DNA of 64,000 nt from Microstegium vimineum (lineage: Eukaryota > Streptophyta > Magnoliopsida > Poales > Poaceae), in NCBI GenBank assembly GCA_022036555.1, contig CM039130.1, positions 10,527,285 to 10,591,284 of the forward strand. The letters run 5' to 3'. The translations under genes were made by a program, and so were the position numbers. Positions 20,631 through 34,542 of this stretch are shown here, piece after piece. The notes beneath the pieces are model-generated. The model did no database searches, was not told the origin of the DNA, and saw nothing but the letters and a program-made list of their open reading frames with translations. Position 1 is the first letter of the stretch, and each line of letters opens with the position of its first letter.

Positions 20631-21573
20631 ATCTCCCCCTTTTCGATAATTGATGACAACCTTTCACAAAGGAATATATATAAAGAAAAAATTCACTTTG
20701 GTAGTATTAGCTCCCCCTACATATGTGATATATGAGTTTGGTTCATTTTGATCACATATGCATGGAAAGGAATTGTCGTAGAGTGAATGCTACCAAATGA
20801 TGCTAAGGTATAAAAGATGGACCTTTGAAGCGTGATACCAATCGAAGTGCCATATTATATCATCCTTAGCACCATGAATGCCTAGAAACCACTTGAAAAC
20901 AACTTGAGAGAACTAGATACCACTTGAAGATATAAAAGCCTAACATACTAGTTCTCCAAGCACCATATCATTTATGTTTCTAGCATCCACCACACAAGCA
21001 TGTCATGAATATAAAGACATATGCAAGCAAGCACTTATGAATGAACATAGAAATGCAACAATCAAGTTCATAGGCTTGCTCCCCCTACTTGTGTGCTTTC
21101 ATTTTTCAAAGTTTTGAAAATGTTTTCTTTGAGGTACTTACTTCTCCCCCTTTGTCATCTATTATAAAAAAAAGATGTGCTCAAAGAGTTGATTATTGGA
21201 GAGAAACTTAGTTGTGGTTCAATCTAGATTACTTCCCCCAAATATTTAACTCGGTTTAAACCATGGACAAGCTTATTCACACATCCTAGAATGGTTATCT
21301 TGCCCATGTTGAGCTAGATACTTGAAGTGCATAGTCTAGATCAAACACTAGGATTGCAAGCCTACAAATATGTCGTATGCCACCACTAGATCAAGTCAAA
21401 CATAGAAGCAATAGTGGTACCATATAAGCATCAAAGTATTTTATTTTCATGAATGAACCTAATGAATTGATGTCTAGATGCACTAACAAGTCCTAATATT
21501 TGATGAATGACATGTCAATCAACTTTTACCTTGCTTTGCTCGAAGGAGAGGCATGTCATATATGGGGGGTGCA
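20631..21573 (-). other. S1 3' untranslated region with multiple polypurine tracts
   Basis: On the - strand, AAAAGGGGGAGAT abuts the LTR. Further GGGGGAG tracts occur near 20709, 21078 and 21139, with a weaker one near 21232. Repeated polypurine tracts are a described feature of Sireviruses. No coding sequence is seen. Confidence 0.7.
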
Positions 21574-23280
21574 TCAACACATGTTTGAGAAATCAAGAAT
21601 GTTCAATTCATTCCTTAGCTTGCAAAATCTCTTCTCATCAAGTGTCTTGGTGAATATATCGGCAAGTTGATCATTGGTGCCAACACTTGTGATCTTGATA
21701 TCACCCTTTTGTTGATGGTCTCTTATGAAGTGGTGCCTTATGTCAATGTGCTTGGTTCTTGAATGTTGGACCGGATTGTTGGTTAGGTTCACCGCACTTT
21801 CATTGTCACATAGCAATGTCACTTTCTTGAATTTGATTCCAAAGTCATTCAAAGTTGCCTTCATCCAAAGAAATTGAGCACAACAACTACCCACACTTAT
21901 GTATTCGGCTTCGGCGGTAGTTAGTGCAACACTATTTTGCTTCTTTGATGACCAAGATAGAAGTGACATCCCAAGCATTTGACATGTGCCCGATGTGCTC
22001 TTTCTATCAACCTTGCATCCCGCATAGTTGGAGTCCGAATATCCAATCAACTCAAAGTTAGACCCCTTGGGATACCACAATCCAACATCTTGTGTATACT
22101 TCAAGTACCTCAATATTCTTTTTGTAGCCTTCAAGTGACTTTCTTTTGGAGAGGCTTGAAATCTTTCACACATGCATACACTAAACATGACATATGGCCT
22201 TGAAGCGGTTACATAGAGTAGGCTTCCAATCATAGACTGATACAACTTTTGATCCACCGTATTGCCACTAGCATCACTATCCAAGTGTCCATTGGTGCCC
22301 ATTGGAGTGCTAATGCCTTTTGAATCTTCTAGGCCAAACTTCTTCATCATATCCTTGATATATTTTCCTTGACTCACAAAGGTGCCATGCTTCAATTGCT
22401 TGATTTGAAGTCCAAGGAAGTAGCTAAGTTCACCAATCATTGACATTTCAAACTCATTTTCCATCATCTTGCCAAACTCTTCACAAAAATCTTGATTGGT
22501 TGAACCGAATATGATGTCATCAACATAGATTTGTAGCACCAATAGATCCTTGCCAAGCTTCTTAGTGAAGAGAGTAGTATCAACCTTCCCCATGATGAAC
22601 CCTTTGGATAAGAGGAAATCCCTCAATCTTTCATACCATGCTCTAGGTGCTTGCTTCAAGCCATATAAAGCCTTTCTCAACTTGTACACATGGTTGGGTT
22701 TATTGTCATCTTCAAAACCGGGAGGTTGCTCAACATATACTAGCTCATTGATATATCCATTCAAGAAAGCACTCTTCACATCCATTTGGTATAGCTTGAT
22801 GTTGTGTGCACATGCATAGGCCAATAGAATTCTTATTGCCTCTAATCTTGCAACCGGTGCATAAGTTTCTCCAAAGTTAAGACCTTCAACTTGAGTATAA
22901 CCTTGAGCTACCAATCTTGCTTTGTTTCTTACAACTATACCATCTTGATCTTGCTTGTTTCTAAATACCCATCTTGTGCCAATCACATTGTAGTTCTTGG
23001 GTCTTTCAACTAGATCCCAAACTTGATTTCTTGTGAAATTGTTGAGCTCTTCATGCATTGCATTGACCCAATCAACATCTTGTAAGGCCTCTTCAATCTT
23101 TGTTGGGTCTATGGATGAGACAAATGAATAGTGTTCACAAAAGGGTGCCAATCTTGATCTTGTTTGTACACCACTTGAAATATCACCAACTATTTGATCG
23201 ATGGGGTGATCTCTTGCAATGTTGGTCGGTTGAAGGATAGGAATTTGATTGCTTGATCTTGGTTGAGATGAACTAGCAAC
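21574..23280 (-). pseudogene. Sirevirus S1 reverse transcriptase and RNase H
   Basis: A 569-codon open stretch on the - strand. Copia RT landmarks: RWVFRNKQDQDGIVVRNKAR, RLVAQGYTQVEG, LYQMDVKSAFLNG, YGLKQAPRAWYERL and the catalytic YVDDIIFG. RNase H landmarks: DRKSTSGTCQ, TTAEAEYIS, LCDNESAVNLTNNPVQHSRT and RHHFIRDH. The frame ends naturally near 21574. It is continuous with the integrase frame upstream except for a TAA at 23281-23283. This domain itself looks intact. Confidence 0.9.
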
Positions 23281-23984
23281 TTATTGATCTTGCACTTGAG
23301 AACCACTAGCTTGCACATTATGTGAGTTGAGCACTTGATCTTTGTCATCTTCAATGTCAATCACTTGCTTTGGCCTAATGTCACCAATATCCATGTTCTT
23401 CATAGCACTAGCCAATTGTGGTCCACTCACATCTTCTAGATTCTCATTTTCAACTTGAGAGCCATTGGTTTCATCAAATTCAACATCACAAACCTCCTCA
23501 AGCACACCACTAGCCGAATTCCACACTCTATAGGCTTTGCTTGTGGTTGAGTAACCAAGTAAGAACCCTTCATCACACTTCTTGTCAAATTTTCCAAGTC
23601 TTGTGCCTTTCTTCAAGATATAACATTTGCATCCAAACACTCTAAAGTATGCAATGTTGCGCTTTCTTCCATTCAATAGCTCATATGGTGTCTTCTCCAT
23701 CAATGGGTGACAATATAACCGGTTGCTAGAGTAGCAAGCGGTGTTGATAGCTTCGTCCCAAAAAGAGTGACTCACATTGTACTCACTAAGCATAGACCTT
23801 GACATATCAATAAATGTACTATTCTTCCTTTCAACAAGGCCATTTGATTGTAGAGTGTACTTGGCCGAGAATTGATGCTTGATCCCAAGCTCATCACATA
23901 GCTCTTCAACTCTTGTATTCTTGAATTCACTTCCATTGTCACTTCTCACTTTCTTGATGGTGGTCTCAAACTCATTGTGACACC
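23281..23984 (-). pseudogene. Sirevirus S1 integrase, C-terminal part
   Basis: Begins at the second catalytic aspartate (SDNGSEFKNTR) and contains the glutamate (NGLVERKN). The first aspartate and zinc finger are missing because element S2 inserted at 23985. The polyacidic linker to the RT follows (about 23290-23520). It ends in a TAA before the RT frame. Confidence 0.85.
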
Positions 23985-25916
23985 TTGAAAGGTCTAGATA
24001 TGGCTAGAGGGGGGGTGAATAGCCTATTAAAAAATTCTACAACAACACAAAGCAAACTTGTTAGAATAAAACACGGCCAAAAGCAAGTTTGCACTAACAC
24101 TACAAGGGTCGGCAAGCCACCTACCACAATTCTAGTCACTAGCAAGATAACCTATGTCACACACAAGAGCTAGAGAGCTAGAGCTACAAGGCTAAGCTAC
24201 ACAAGCTTAAGCTAGAGTCTCTACTTTGCAAGAATGTAAGAAAGAAAGTGCAAAGCTAGAGTTAGGAAGGTTATACCGCCGAGAAGAGTAGCAAGGAGAT
24301 AACCAATCAATCACAAGATGAATCCTCGGTAGAGAGACAATGAGACACAATATTTTTTACCGAGGTTCACTTGTTTGCCAACAAGCTACTCCTTGTTGTA
24401 GCGATTCACCTACTTGGAGGTTCACGCGCTAATTGGCATCACATGCCAAACCCGTCACCGAGTGCCGCAAAACCAACACAAGATAGCGATCCACAAGCTA
24501 CGAGCAATCCACTAGAGATACCTTTCGCGAACTCCCGTGGGGAAGGTTCAAGAACCCCTCACAATCCACCGATCGGAGCTGGAGACAATCACCTTCCTCC
24601 GCTCAACGATCCTCGTCGCTCCAAGCCGTCTAGGAGGTGGCAACCTCTAAGAATAACAAGAGCTTCCGCGAAGACGACGATCACCAAGTGCCACTAGAAT
24701 GCAATCAATGAGCAATGCACTTGGATTCACTCAATCTCTCATGAATATGTCAATTATGTCAAGAGGATGAGTGGTGGAAGCTATCTCAAGCAAGAACAAG
24801 TGTATGAGTGAAGTAGGAGTGCAAGAGATTTTCCCTTGGGCCGGCCATACAACAATATATAGCCTCCACTCACAACTAGCCGTTTTTCCATTGAAAAACG
24901 CTTTCTGCGCAACCTCCGGATGCAAGGAACAGTGTGGGGTCCGGACCATCAACAACGTCCGGATGCCCTCACACAGCAGAGACAGCTCCTCTGTTCACCA
25001 CTCCAGACGCGACCTCCGGTCGCGCGCATTGCGCAGTCCGGACCAACGCGCCTGCGTACGATCGGATGCCGATTTAAACGGCCTTCTTCCCGCTCGCCCC
25101 ACAGCTCGCCACATGGCTCCGGACACACGCAACATTGCGGGTCCGGACCAACGCCTCTAGGGTCCGGAAATAAATTCCAGCGAACCCGAGAGCTCCTTTC
25201 TCATTTCTACCACTCCGGACGCAAGTTCGGTTCCTCATCCGGACTATCACTAGCGTCCGGTCCCTTTCACACAGAGAGCAACAGAGAGGGCCACGCCTCC
25301 GGATGCGCGTCCGGAGCTCAGCGTTCAGACGACAACCAGCGTCCGATTCCTTCTCCTCAGCGCAACAACCTAGGGTATGCCTCCGGACCCATCTCCGATG
25401 GTCCGGACCGACCACACACCCTACGACCGGACCTCCAAACTTGGTCCAAACAGCCTCCAACATTTTTCCAAGCTTCCAAGAGCTAACACTAAGTGATCTC
25501 AACACTTGTGCACGTGTGTTAGCTTTTAGTTCACAATTATCTTCGAATTAGTTGGTTGTTTCACTTGGTTCAATTGATTTTAAATGCAATGCAAAGAACC
25601 TAGTGGCACATGATAACCGTAATCAAACACGTGAGCTCCCTCCTTGATAGTACGGCTATCTATCCTAAATGTGATCACACCCTCTATGGTGTCTTCATCA
25701 CCAAACCAAAAATGGATTCCTATTTCACCTTTGCCTTGAATCCTTTTCCATTTTCCTTTGCACCACCATGCTAGAGCCTTGCCATCATCACATTGATCCA
25801 TTAGCTCCATCACATGGTATGTACCAACCTATCTCATGATTCACACTTAGAGATCAAGGTTAGTACTTAGGTAGGTTTCATCAATTACTCAAAACCAAAC
25901 ACATGAGGGACTCTCA
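23985..25916 (-). repeat. 3' LTR of Sirevirus S2
   Basis: 1932 bp. The - strand starts TGAGAGTCCCTCATGTG after AAAAAGAGGGAGAT. It ends CCCCCCCTCTAGCCATATCT, then CCTTTCA. The stretch 24910-25440 carries about 16 TCCGGA or GTCCGG motifs. A minus-strand TATA lies near 24854. Confidence 0.85.
24854..24862 (-). promoter_or_regulatory. S2 LTR TATA box
   Basis: The - strand reads GGAGGCTATATATTGTTG, at the same relative position as the S1 TATA and next to the CCGG-rich cluster. Confidence 0.55.
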
Positions 25917-27016
25917 ATCTCCCTCTTTTTGGTTATTGATGACAACCTTTCCCAAAAAGATATGAAATATGATCATTTTGAACTTGAGTTGCTTGTCCAA
26001 GCATTTTAATCAAAGATTCAAGATTTGGACATGTTACACAAATTCGGTTTTGATAGTTATTAGCTCCCCCTACATATGTGCTTCTAGAGTTTGGTTCAAG
26101 TTTAGCACATATGCATGTATAGACAATGTGGGAGAGTAAATATCTACCAAATGATGCTAAGGTTTAAGAGTAGACCTTTGAAGCGTGATAGCATCGGAGT
26201 GCGGAAATTTGAATCACCCTTAGCACCATGATTAGCTACACACCACTTGAAAATATAATCACTTGAAAATACATGGGTTAGAGCTAATCAACCTATGCAT
26301 GCTAGTTGATCAATCATCAATCATTTTGGATCACTAGCAAACACCATACAAGCAAGAATATTTGAATTTAAGTACTTGTGCAACAATACATATGAGGATG
26401 CAAGCATTCAAATGCAACAACTTGTTCATGAGCTTGCTCCCCCTACTTGTGTGTTTTTTTAAAAGATTTTTCATTTTCTCCCCTTTATCTTTCAATTTCT
26501 TTCCCCCTTACACATTGCTCATTTTATATATTTTTACAATTTCTCCCCCTTTGTCATCCAGTTGACACAAAAGGGTGGGACCGATTATAGATATCCAAGT
26601 TTTACTCCCCCTTAGTGTGAGATAGGGTGAAAGATTGGTTTCAACTTTGGTTTGAACTAAGCTACTTGCCCAAGATATTTAATTCGGTTTAAACCATAGA
26701 CAAGCTTGTTCACACATGCTAAGATGGTTATCTTGCCTATGTTGAATTAAACACTTAAGTTCATAGACATAGATCAAACACTAGGATTGCAAGCCCATCA
26801 ACATGTCATATGCTACCACTAGATCATATCAAGTCATAGAAGCAATAGTGGCACCATATAATCATCAAAAACATTTTGATTTTCATGAATGAGCCTAGAA
26901 GCATGAGTGATGTCTATATGCTCTACACAAGTCCTAACAAGGTATGCATGAATGCTTTCAATCAACTTGTACCTTGCTTTGTTGGAGTAGAGGCATGTCA
27001 TATAAGTGGGGGTACA
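25917..27016 (-). other. S2 3' untranslated region with multiple polypurine tracts
   Basis: Minus-strand G-rich purine tracts lie at the LTR border and near 26060, 26437, 26480, 26540 and 26604, matching the arrangement in S1. No reading frame is seen. Confidence 0.7.
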
Positions 27017-30000
27017 TCAACTCATGTTGGAGAAGTCAAGTATGTTCAACTCATTCCTTAGCTTGCAAAACCTCTTTTCATCTAGTGGCTTGGTAAAGAT
27101 ATCGGCCAATTGATCTTCGGTGCCAACACTTGTGATAGAGATGTCTCCTTTCAATTGATGATCTCTAATGAAATGGTGGCGGACATCAATGTGCTTTGTT
27201 CTTGCATGTTGGACCGGGTTGTTGGTTAGCTTGATTGCACTTTCATTGTCACATAGCAAGGGCACTTTCTTGAATTTGACTACAAAGTCATTCAATGTAG
27301 CTTTCATCCAAAGTATTTGTGCACAACAACTCCCCGCACTAATATATTCGGCTTCGGCGGTAGAGAGTGCCACGCTATTTTGCTTCTTTGATGACCATGA
27401 GACAAGTGATCTTCCAATCAATTGACATGTGCCCGATGTGCTTTTCCTTTCTATCTTGCAACCCGCATAATCCGAGTCGGAGTATCCAAGTAACTCAATG
27501 TTTGATCCTTTAGGATACCACAACCCAAGATTTGGTGTATGCTTCAAATATCTCAATATCCTCTTTGTGGCTTTCAAATGACTCTCTCTTGGAGATGCTT
27601 GAAATCTTGCACACATGCATACACTAAACATGACATCCGGTCTTGATGCGGTCACATAGAGTAGACTACCAATCATTGATCTATATAGCTTTTGATCTAC
27701 CATGTTGCCACTAGCATCACTATCCAAGTTACTATTTGTACCCATTGGTGTGCTAATTGACTTTGCTTCATCTAGATTGAACTTCTTGAGCATGTCCTTG
27801 ATATACTTGCCTTGACTTACAAATGTGTCATTCTTCATTTGCTTGACTTGAAGACCAAGTAAGTAACTAAGTTCACCAAGGATAGACATCTCAAACTCTT
27901 TTTCCATCATATTTCCAAACTCTTCACAAAATTCTTGATTGGTTGATCTAAAGATAATGTCATCCACATAGATTTGCAACACAAACAAGTACTTGCCAAT
28001 CTTCTTGGTGAAGAGGGTAGTGTCAACCTTGCCCATAATGAATACCTTAGAGAGGAGAAAGTCTCTCAACCTCTCATACCATGCTCTAGGTGCTTGCTTC
28101 AAACTATACAATGCCTTTCTAAGCTTGTACACATGGTTGGGTTTCTTGTCATCTTCAAAACCGGGTGGTTGTTCAACATATACCAATTCATTGATGTACC
28201 CATTGAGAAATTCACTCTTCACATCCATTTGATAGAGCTTGATGTTGTGAGCACAAACATAAGCCAATAGAATCCTTATTGCTTCTAGCCTTGCCACCGG
28301 TGCATATGTTTCTCCAAAGTCAAGACCCTCTACTTGAGTGTACCCTTGTGCAACTAGTCTTGCTTTGTTCCTCACCACTATGCCATCTTGATCTTGTTTG
28401 TTGTGAAAGACCCATCTTGTGCCAATAACATTGTGATTCTTTGGTCTCTCAACTAGCTCCCAAACTTGATTTCTAGTGAAGTTGTTGAGCTCTTCATGCA
28501 TAGCATTCACCCAATCAATATCTTACAAAGCTTCTTCAATCTTGGTTGGCTCAATAGATGACACAAAGGAGTAATGTTCACAAAATGAAGCCAATCTTGA
28601 TCTTGTTTGCACACCTCTTGTGATATCTCCAATAATATGATCCAAAGGATGATCCCTTGCAATGGATGTAGGATGGAGAGTTGGAAGTTGATTGCTTGTA
28701 CTAGGTTGGTCATTGGATTGAGATGATGAACTAGCCTCTTGTTGATCTTGAGTTGGAGAGGATGAACTAGCTTGATTGTCATTGGATTTATCACTGGATG
28801 GAGCATGCACTTGATAGTCATTGTCTTGCTCTTCATCTTCTTGCCTCGGCCTAATGTCCCCAATATCCATATTCTTCATTGCATTTGCCAATTGTTCTCC
28901 TATCACATCATCATGATTGTCATTTTCATCTTGAGAGCATTGGGTTTCATCAAACTCCACATCATGCACCTCCTCAACTATGCCATGAGTAAGATTCCAT
29001 ACTCTATATGCTTTGCTTGTAGTTGAGTAACCAAGTAGGAAGCCTCCATCACATTTCTTATCAAATTTGCTCAATCTTGCACCTTTCTTCAAGATATATC
29101 ACTTGCAACCAAACACTCTAAAGTATGCAATATTTGGCTTTCTTCCATTCAATAACTCATAAGGTGTCTTTTCAAGCATCTTGTGGCAATAAAGTCGGTT
29201 GCTATAATAGCAAGCCGTGTTGATAGCTTCGGCCCAAAAAGAATCACTCACATTGTATTCACTAAGCATAGATCTTGCCATGTCAATGAGTGTCCTATTC
29301 TTCCTCTCAACAAGCCCATTTGATTGAGGTGTATACTTGGCCGATAATTGATGTTTGATTCCATATTCATCACATATCTCATCAAATCTTGTATTCTTGA
29401 ATTCACTACCATTGTCACTTCTCACTTTCTTGATAGTTGTTTCAAATTCATTTTGGCATCTCTTGACAAAGATCTTGAATGTATCAAATGTGTCACTCTT
29501 CTCACTCAAGAAGAATACCCATGTATATCTAGTGAAGTCATCAACTATCACAAAGCCATACTTGTTTCCACCAATACTTGTATATGCGGTTAGTCCAAAC
29601 AAGTCCATGTGCAAGAGCTCAAATGATTTGCATGTACTCATCATGCTCTTACTAGGGTGAGTGTTTCCAACTTATTTTCCGGCTTGACAAGAGCTACATA
29701 GCTTATCTTTCTCAAAGACCACATCTTTCAAGCCTCTAACTAGATCATGCTTGACAAGTTTGTTCAATTGCCTCATACCAACATGACCAAGCCTTCTATG
29801 CCACAACCAACCCATGCTAGAGTTGGATAGCAAGCAAGTTGACAATTGAGTTTCTTTGGCATTGAAATCAACTAAGTATAGATTCTCATATCTAAAATCT
29901 TTGAATATCAAGTTAGAGCCATCTACACTTATGATCTCTACATCATCAACCCCAAATATGCACTTGAAATCAAGATCACAAAGTTGAGCTACGGATAGCA

Positions 30001-30243
30001 AGTTGAAGTTCAAGCTCTCTACTAGCAACACATTGGATATGCTCATGTCATTGAATATTGCAATCTTACCAGCCCTTTGACCTTGCCTTTGCCATTGTCA
30101 CCAAATGTGATAGAATCAACCCCATTGCAATCATTTGGCTTGATAGAGTTGTACATTCTTGAATCTCTGGTCATATGTTGAGTGCACCCACTATCAAGCA
30201 CCCAATGCCTCCCTCCGGCTTTATAATTGACCTACAAAACAAT
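27017..30243 (-). pseudogene. Sirevirus S2 pol: protease, integrase, RT, RNase H
   Basis: From high to low coordinate: protease (WVLDSGCTQHMT near 30190-30235, catalytic DSG present), GAG-pre-integrase (WLWHRRLGHVGMRQL), integrase with all three acids (HMDLFG, SDNGSEF, NGLVERKN), RT with YVDDIIF, and RNase H. From 30046 down to 27017 it is one frame broken only by three stops: 29672-29674 (TAA at a usual Gln), 29099-29101 (TGA at a usual Cys) and 28523-28525 (TAA at a usual Gln). One base is missing near 30070-30080, shifting the protease frame. It is a recently dead copy. Confidence 0.92.
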
Positions 30244-30903
30244 TCAATTCTTCTTAGGTACCCATACTTGCTTGGGTCCTCCAAAGTTAGTGACTAAGGA
30301 CTTAGGTACCCAAATAGCTTTCTTCTTTGAGCTCTCATTGGGTGTACCCATGTACTTAGCTATCACACCTTTCTTGCCCTTGGTAAGCAAATAACTAGAA
30401 TTAAAGCGAATAGATGCATGTGTAAATTTTATCTTGCTTTGATTTAGTTTGCAATATTGCTCATCATGCCCTACTTGCTTGCAACTTGAGCAAAACCAAC
30501 CATTGCTCTTCACAAAGCGAGACTTTGGAGTTGCAAAGGCCGCCTTGCCTTTCTTGGGGGTATAGCCAAGTCCCTCTTTGCAAACGGAGAACCTTTGGCT
30601 ACCCAAGCACTTAAGCAAGCGGGCGTCTCCACCATAGGCATTGCCTAATGCTAGAGTGAGCTTACCAACCTCCTTCTTAAGGTTCTCATTCTCAACCATT
30701 AGTGAAGCATCACAAGTGACAACATCACTAGTAGAAGAGGTAGAGTTAGAAGTGCTACAAGAAGGGTTAGTTGGAGTGATGATGATGGGTTCATAGAAAG
30801 ATTCATTGATTATGTCACAAGTTGCTCCCATGTTACTTGTTTGAACATGCTCTTTCTCCTTCTGCTCAACAAGAGATGAGTGAGCCTTTTCAAGCTTAGA
30901 GTG
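30244..30903 (-). pseudogene. Sirevirus S2 gag, C-terminal part
   Basis: Encodes the CCHC zinc knuckle CSSCKQVGHDEQYC near residue 150 of the fragment and the typical end IWVPKSLVTNFGGPKQVWVP. The N-terminal half is missing: the frame crosses at 30904 into the LTR of the Tekay-type element, which inserted here. Confidence 0.88.
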
Positions 30904-33900
30904 TGTGGCAGAACCATCCAAATTATAAGAGATCAAGTACCCAAGTAGCCGATTTAACTGCCACTTAAAGCACTTGAGCCCATATAATCCCGGTAGTCCG
31001 GAAATCTCAAAGGATTTCTAACAATCGTATATCCAACCCAAATCGTGCGAACTCAGGTATGCACATTCGAACGAACCAAAAATTTAAACAAAATACTTGA
31101 AGTACGAAATAAAGTTATTACAACACTTTGTTCCAAATAAAGTAGTACTTACGCCACAACACACATGGCCAAATAAAACCTTGTTTTGAAACTCGATCCC
31201 AAAGTCTTACTCCACACGAATACTATTAAAAGATAGGGGTGCCAACGAGATCATGTCCAAAAACAGGAAAATATGAGCTCGTAGAAGACCTTGCCCAAAG
31301 CCTACTCCTCTTCTCCTTCGATAGGATAGAGACAGTGCTTACAATAGCCAAAGTATACTTGGCCATCTGCAACAAACATGATAAACCCTGAGTACGGGAA
31401 TGTACTCAGCTAGACTTACCCATCTAACTGAAAATAAATACTCCAAGGATATGCATGGCTAGATATGTGGATCTGGATAAACTTTTGCTTTTCCAGGATA
31501 AACTTAAAGATTAGAGAGCAACCATTTTCCATCCTATTAATTATCTCTAAGTTTTGCACCTGAACTAGAGCACACACTTGATCTAAGCAATCAATATAAT
31601 AATATATATCCAATTCCTTCATCAATATTTTAGTAGAACCATTACGATGTCACATGGAGTTGTACCGTGGTGAAGCTCAGCATAATCCCCCACTATCCGG
31701 TGGGAGGCGGCGACTCGAATCGATATACAACCAGCTGGCAAGATTACCTTTAACACACGCCCACACTTCCCCTGTCGGGTTCATGCATTGGGTTACCGCT
31801 CAACAAAGTACAGGTAGTACCGCCGTGATCTCAGAGTAGTCCACCCAATTGGAGAAATCAGTTGGCCACCACAGGGCAGGTCGTATCTCCAAACTAGAGG
31901 GTGCTCACAGTAGTCTGAGAGTCGGCCCGGACAGCGTTTACTCGGCTTCGGGGTCGATACTCGCAACGACCCCTATGTGAAAGGCTGCATTCAAAGATGT
32001 AAGAGGGCCACCATCGTATACAAACCTATACGATCCAATGGACGGACTGCCCCCAAGTATAAACCACTTGGTGGCCTTGCCTTCCAGTTGACTTCATTTC
32101 ATAAAGGCTCACAAAGAGTTTCATGATTTATACATGCACAGATTTACCACAGGAATTAATCTAAGAAAACAGCAGAAACACATTTGAATAGATAACCAAT
32201 AAAACTTACACAGGAATATGACAACTCATATTTTTCCTAGCTTCTAAATAGGATGACAAAGCTAGCATAAAAACATCACATTTTTATTTGATCATTTCAT
32301 ACAGGAACACATTTAACTTTGATAAATGCAGAAAATGATTATTTAAACATTAGTACTGAAGACATTCCCCAAAAATTACTTTTATATATTTAACAGAAAG
32401 ATCATCATTTATAGAGTCTAACACAATTTAAGTCATCATTTTTGGATTTACCAAACTCTAGATATAAAATAAACAAGCATTAAGACATTTACTGAAAATG
32501 AATAAAAGGAAAGGCATTTCTTGAATCGGCCCACGATGAACAGTGTTGGGCTCGGCTCAGTGCGTGCGGGAGTGAGCTGAGCGGCTGACAGGCGGGGCTT
32601 GCGGTCAACACAGGGTCCACCTGTCGGTCAGCAGTGAGCAGGGGACGGCGCTGACCGACGTTTTCTCGTCGGCGGTGAACTCGTCGGTGGCGAGGGTGGA
32701 TGCGCTGGACTCGTGGTAACGTCGCGCCTCGACTGGTGGGGTTGAAAGAGCTAGCATGGCCCTGTAGCGAGCCGGCGGCGTGCGGTGGCGGCGCTACGCG
32801 GCGGTGTGACGCGGTGAGATGATTACCGGCGGTGCGTTGCCCGGCGAGTGTGCGCGTGAGCACTACAGTGGTGTGACGAGTGCAGCGTGGGGGTTGGTTG
32901 AACCGGTGAGGCTCTGAGGAAGTCTGGCCACGTGCGAGCTCCGTGGCGGCGGCAATGGCGCACGGCCAACGGAGGTGCGGTGACTGAGGGCGAGCTAGGG
33001 TATGGGGGTTGGTGTTCTCACCTTGACTACCCTTGCTGGTGCTTCCACGGAGATGGAGGCGACGGAGGTGGTCGGGAGGGAGACGAACGCGGTTTGGTCG
33101 TTGCGGTGACGACTCCGAGCCGAGGAACGGCATCGGCGATACGGCAATGGTGGAGCTCGACTGGCTAAACAGAGGCTAGCAGCGCGTGTGCGAGGCGAAG
33201 GTGAACTGGTGTGTGAGATGGATCGAGCAGAGGCGCTCAGATGGTGGCGAATTTGAAAAGGGGGCGCTGCGGTTCTCTCAGTGCTCGGCGCGGCGAGAGA
33301 AGAGGTAGCGCGAGCGAGAGAGTGAATGTGTGTGAGTGCTGGCGAGTGCGAGAGGGGCAGGAGGTGTAGGCGCTCCCTTCTGCGCGGTCATGGCCGACCG
33401 GAGTGGCCGTTGGGGGCTGTGACGCGACGGTGCGGCGGGTGGCAGTGGCGTGGCGTGTCTGCGTGCGCGCGGGGCAGGGGCGGCAGCGCGCAGGGCAGGG
33501 CGCTACTTGGTCCTAGCGCCGTTAAGGTGGATGCGGCACTCGATCGCGAGCGAGACGGGACTAGCGGCTGATCGGACGTAGCACTGCGGCGGCGTAACGA
33601 CGACGCGACGGCTCGGCGATAGCGAGGCAGAGCGGCAGCGGCGCTGCGCGTCTGCGGCATGCGAAGCAAAGGCAGCAGTGGTTGCATGCGGTGCAGGCTC
33701 GGTTCTAGCACCGTTAGCGCAGACGCGCGATCAGACGCGATCGAGACGAGGCGGGGCGGTGGTCGGCGACAGGCGCTGCAGCGCGCGTAATGGCGACGCG
33801 ACGGCGCAATGTGGCCTGCGGTTTGGCGCAGTGGTAGTGCTGATGGCGCGGCGCGGCGCAGGGTGTCAGCGAGGGGCGCAAGGTTAGTGGCGCGACGTGG

Positions 33901-34542
33901 CGTGTTCGGCGCTGGCATCGGCCGCCACGCGACAGAAACGCCGGCGTATGGCGCAGCCGCGGTCGGGTGAGCGCGTGTGGGCGTGCGCTGCGCGTGCGCG
34001 GCGCGGGCGCGCGGGCGAGCGGGCTGCGGGAGAGGCCGAGTGGGCCGAAAGCGAGGACGCGGCCCATTCCAGTTTTCTTTTTCCAATTTCCTTTGATTGA
34101 TTTAAACTGAATTTGCTTCAAAACAGTTTCAAAAACTCCAAACTAAGTTTTGACACTTAAACCAAAGTTGTTCAGAATATTATTCTCTACATTTTTTATG
34201 TAGGTCATAAATTCTGAAAACCATTATTTTACAAAGTTCTAGATTAAAACTAATTAGGTCATTTTAAGAAAAGAATTACTTTTATTCTTGAAATTTAAAC
34301 TAAGCTTAATTAAGCAAGGTGATTAGCAAGAGAAGAAATCTACTCTTTATTCTAAGCATAGCAAACTTAGCTAAACATGTTGATCAAGATTTAAAGCATA
34401 AAAAACTTATTCAATTCTAGTTTCAAAGATATAAATAAACACACACATGAAATGATAGCATAAGCAAACATGAGTGCAATGCAATGCTTATTCTTAGTGG
34501 CTAATGATGATCCTAATGCAAAGCTTGACACAGGGTGCCACA
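30904..34542 (-). repeat. 3' LTR of chromovirus T
   Basis: 3639 bp bounded by TGTGGCAG on the left and GTGCCACA on the right, that is, inverted TGTGGCA/TGCCACA ends. The interval 32550-34060 is very GC-rich, and the many open frames there are composition artefacts. The segment 33632-34345 is repeated at 37908-38585. The 5 bp left of it (GAGTG) cannot be matched on the right because the element is truncated there. Confidence 0.85.

Larger units (their letters stand above)
18798..23984 (-). mobile_element. Sirevirus-type Ty1/copia element S1, 3' half
   Basis: From low to high coordinate: 3' LTR (18798-20630), untranslated region with several polypurine tracts, RT/RNase H, and the C-terminal part of integrase. 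It is cut at 23984 by element S2. The rest (integrase N-terminus, protease, gag, 5' LTR) does not reappear in the window. It inserted in the F-box gene. Confidence 0.85.
23985..30903 (-). mobile_element. Sirevirus-type element S2, 3' portion
   Basis: LTR 23985-25916, untranslated region with several polypurine tracts, pol (27017-30243) and the C-terminal gag (30244-30903). It inserted in the S1 integrase and was itself cut at 30903 by a Tekay-type element. Its 5' LTR and gag N-terminus are not in the window. It is related to but distinct from S1. Confidence 0.85.

Noticed and set aside
32489..34121. Many long open frames on both strands (for example 232, 214 and 135 codons)
   Set aside because: They lie in the GC-rich part of the chromovirus LTR, overlap each other on both strands, are Arg/Ala/Pro-rich and match no domain; open frames are expected from composition.
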